From a virus: DNA of 30,739 nt. The notes under the pieces are model-generated. The model was not told the DNA's origin, did no database searches, and saw only the letters and a program-made list of their open reading frames with translations. The stretch spans positions 1 to 30,739 of IMG/VR virus record IMGVR_UViG_3300020477_000089. One strand, written 5' to 3'. Below, in pieces: positions 28,746-30,739 of the stretch (its first letter is position 1; each line of letters begins with the position of its first letter). The position numbers were made by a program, and so were the translations under genes.

Positions 28746-30572
28746 ATGGCTGGTATTGTTGATAGATTAACAGAAGGTATTGTTAATCGAGATATGCGTG
28801 CTGAAGGTCACGCACTAATTACCAAATGGGAGCGCACAGGTCTTCTGGAAGGAATGACTAATGATCGCGCCCGCAACGGAATGGCCCGTCTGCTTGAGAA
28901 TCAGGCAAAGGAGCTTCTCCGTGAGGCAAGCACAATGAGTGGTGGAGATGTTGAGGGTTTCGCAGCCGTCGCATTCCCAATCGTTCGTCGTGTATTTGCC
29001 GGTCTGATCGCAAACGATCTCGTTAGCGTTCAGCCCATGAGTCTCCCCTCGGGACTCATTTTCTTCCTGGATTTCACCACATCTACGGACGGCCCAGGTC
29101 TTCCGCGTCTAGGTTATCCGGCTGATGAGACTTCGCTTTATGGTGGAGATCGCGTCGGTTCCCAGATTACTGGTGGTGTGGATCTTGGAGCCCCAAGTGG
29201 TTCGCAGCTTGGTCCTTATGGACTGAATAATGGCTATGCGTCTCCCACAGGTTCGGCTGCGTTTGCGCCGGCAGAGGGTAAGCTCGGATGGGTTCTCGTT
29301 GCTTCGGGTACTATCGGAGCTGTTGGTGGTGAGGGGGCTAATCCTCTCTCGGTAGGCGATCAGGCCACCTTGGACGCCGCATGTAAGTATGATCCTGATC
29401 TTTCAGGTTCTTCTGCAATTGTGTTCCACACAACTGGCTCTAGCGCGGGCAATCTTGAGCAGCTTAATGTTAATGACTTAAGCGCTATTGCTCTTGATAG
29501 CATTCTCGCTACGCCTGGACTTAACTCCGCGCGTATGGTTCGTCGTTTGACAACTCTTAACTCGGGCTCCGGTGGTGAGGATCCCAGTAATGCTGCTTAT
29601 AAGCTTCAGTTCGTTTTCGTTAACGAGAGCGGGTCTGTTGCCTTGGATGATGGTTTCGCAACCGGACTTCTGGGTGCTATTACAGGATCGACTAACATGA
29701 CCTTGAGCTTCCCTATTACGGATCAGTTTAATGCTGCTAATGCTCTTGGTGCTGTTATTGGTGCTACCGAGTGGGGTCTGGAGAATAACGAACTTATTCC
29801 CGAGATCGACATTAAGGTGGACAGCATCGCTGTAACCGCCGTGACCAAGAAACTCAAGGCCAAGTGGACTCCGGAGTTAGGACAAGATCTTAACGCCTAC
29901 CACAACCTTGATGCCGAGGTCGAGCTTACAAGCATTCTCTCCGAGCAAATTGCTCTTGAGATTGATCGTGAGATTATCGAAGATCTTATCCAGGGTGCTT
30001 CCGCTGCCACTTATTACTGGTCGCGTTCCCCGGGTCTGTTCGTTAACCGCGAGACTGGACAGGAGATCGGAGCTAGCTCTGCTGCACCCGACTTCACCGG
30101 TACTGTAAGTGAGTGGTATGAGACACTTGCCGAGACCATCAATGATGTGTCTGCGCAAATCCATCGTAAGACTCTGCGTGGTGGCGCTAACTTCATCGTC
30201 TGCGGACCTGAAGTTGCCAACGTGCTTGAGTTCACTGCTGGATTCCGTGCTAGCGTTACGGCTGACGACGAGAAGGGCTCCATTGGAGCTGTGAAGGTCG
30301 GAAGTCTTTCGAAGAAGTTCGACGTTGTTGTCGATCCTTACTTCTTGCGCAACGTCATTCTAGTCGGACGTCGTGGTTCCTCTTTCCTTGAAAGTGGATA
30401 TGTGTATGCACCTTATGTGCCGCTGCAGACCACACCTACCATCTTTGGACCAGAGGACTTCGTGCCCCGTAAGGGCGTGATGACTCGCTATGCCAAGCAG
30501 ATGGTTCGTTCTGATATGTACGGCTTGGTTATTGTTCAGGGACTCCTTGGACAGGCAGGCGCAACTAGCTAA
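28746..30572 (+). CDS. Major capsid protein (gp23-like)
   Basis: 608 residues forming the capsid shell (HK97 fold). Strong gp23-family segments: MARLLENQAKELLREASTMS (46-65), AFPIVRRVFAGLIANDLVSV (75-94) and PMSLPSGLIFFLDFTT; the C-terminal half includes the DREIIEDL helix and VVDPYF. Leu-Arg-Glu/Ala at residues 58-61 is the expected maturation cut, giving a mature protein of 548 residues starting AST; T4 gp23 is cut after Glu65. T4 gp23 is 521 residues, so about 90 residues are extra here, probably in the variable insert around 130-290 rich in Gly and Ser. Hairpin terminators follow. Confidence 0.95.
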   Translation: MAGIVDRLTEGIVNRDMRAEGHALITKWERTGLLEGMTNDRARNGMARLLENQAKELLREASTMSGGDVEGFAAVAFPIVRRVFAGLIANDLVSVQPMSLPSGLIFFLDFTTSTDGPGLPRLGYPADETSLYGGDRVGSQITGGVDLGAPSGSQLGPYGLNNGYASPTGSAAFAPAEGKLGWVLVASGTIGAVGGEGANPLSVGDQATLDAACKYDPDLSGSSAIVFHTTGSSAGNLEQLNVNDLSAIALDSILATPGLNSARMVRRLTTLNSGSGGEDPSNAAYKLQFVFVNESGSVALDDGFATGLLGAITGSTNMTLSFPITDQFNAANALGAVIGATEWGLENNELIPEIDIKVDSIAVTAVTKKLKAKWTPELGQDLNAYHNLDAEVELTSILSEQIALEIDREIIEDLIQGASAATYYWSRSPGLFVNRETGQEIGASSAAPDFTGTVSEWYETLAETINDVSAQIHRKTLRGGANFIVCGPEVANVLEFTAGFRASVTADDEKGSIGAVKVGSLSKKFDVVVDPYFLRNVILVGRRGSSFLESGYVYAPYVPLQTTPTIFGPEDFVPRKGVMTRYAKQMVRSDMYGLVIVQGLLGQAGATS

Positions 30573-30596
30573 ACACTAGTAGCAATATAAATGTAA

Positions 30597-30630
30597 AGCC
30601 TCCGTCTTTGACGGGGGCTTTCGTTTGTCT
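30597..30630 (+). terminator. Hairpin terminator after the capsid gene
   Basis: AGCCTCCGTC pairs with GACGGGGGCT (ten positions, one G-U) around a TTT loop, followed by TTCGTTTGTCT, a moderately T-rich tail. Confidence 0.8.
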
Positions 30631-30646
30631 AAAACTACTTACCTGT

Positions 30647-30672
30647 GAGCCCTTCGGGGCTCGTATTATTTT
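30647..30672 (+). terminator. Second hairpin terminator with TTCG tetraloop
   Basis: GAGCCC-TTCG-GGGCTC forms a stable UUCG-capped hairpin followed by GTATTATTTT. UUCG-capped terminators are common behind T4 late genes. Two terminators in tandem would isolate the heavily transcribed capsid gene. Confidence 0.7.
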
Positions 30673-30702
30673 ATGATATGATTACAAACGGAGGATTATA
30701 AA

Positions 30703-30739
30703 ATGGGAACAAAAAGAGTAGGCTTGGCTAGAACCCAAG
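30703..30739 (+). CDS. Start of a downstream gene (partial)
   Basis: ATG at 30703, 7-8 nt after CGGAGG and the common TTATAAA leader, begins MGTKRVGLARTQ and runs off the right edge. Its position after the capsid gene and the strong ribosome site make it a genuine start. I believe a similar opening occurs in a conserved gene after the capsid gene of other marine T4-like phages. Function unknown. Confidence 0.65.
   Translation, partial: MGTKRVGLARTQ

Noticed and set aside
1-30739. tRNA genes
   Set aside because: I looked in the gaps for tRNA arms and a TTCGA loop with pairing stems and found none; the gaps are also mostly too short.
1-30739. Prophage or integrative element
   Set aside because: No integrase, repressor, attachment-site repeats or host genes are visible; the content is structural and replicative only.

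Overview
This window is a stretch of a tailed double-stranded DNA phage genome with a T4-type head and packaging module. The evidence is a collinear set of large terminase (gp17-like), portal (gp20-like), prohead protease (gp21-like), core/scaffold (gp22-like) and major capsid protein (gp23-like). These are preceded by a primase and an Mre11/Rad50-type (gp47/gp46-like) recombination protein. Every gene I can support lies on the + strand. Genes are packed with ATGA, GTGA, TGATG and TAATG overlaps. I see no tRNA, CRISPR array, integrase or attachment site, so this looks like a virulent phage genome rather than a prophage. A bS21-like ribosomal protein gene and the mosaic of small conserved genes resemble uncultured marine T4-like phages. 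The host cannot be named; a spanin-like gene pair hints at a Gram-negative host.

Layout. 1-990: tail end of a possible RuvC-like resolvase, then a DnaG-type primase. 1000-4295: a run of small proteins, several sharing one N-terminal peptide. 4300-7487: a promoter and a single-chain SbcD-SbcC fusion. 7487-9503: two more proteins with the shared peptide, an FtsZ/tubulin-like GTPase and a small coupled gene. 9525-11087: a 56-residue protein, a probable holin-like/spanin-like membrane group and a zinc-ribbon protein. 11062-12757: more virion-type small proteins. 12757-19643: terminase, portal, conserved head-region genes and protease. 19636-22043: a large core-like protein, a small head-region protein and the bS21 homologue. 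22084-27428: five structural or adhesin-like genes, ending in a strong terminator upstream of the last one. 27492-30572: scaffold and major capsid protein, then two hairpin terminators and the start of another gene.

The most striking signal is a family of about ten otherwise unrelated proteins that begin with nearly the same amphipathic peptide (consensus KITKxQLKQIIKEEL, about 22 residues). In most members the peptide ends in a Leu/Ile-x-Glu tripeptide. That tripeptide is the cleavage rule of the T4 gp21 prohead protease, and a gp21 homologue is encoded here. The simplest reading is a capsid-targeting sequence: these proteins enter the prohead with the core, are trimmed by the protease, and leave with the DNA into the next host cell. 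T4 does this with its internal proteins IPI-III and Alt. If so, this phage carries an unusually large set of packaged cargo proteins with no recognisable function. The tag is also a dispersed DNA repeat, and tag-like helices recur inside or at the end of other proteins.

Other notable points are the FtsZ-like GTPase with intact nucleotide and catalytic-loop motifs, a C-terminal motif shared by the scaffold and the 577-residue core-like protein, GGDL repeats in the portal that resemble the scaffold's acidic segment, the bS21 homologue, and a strong excess of the palindrome GGCGCC.
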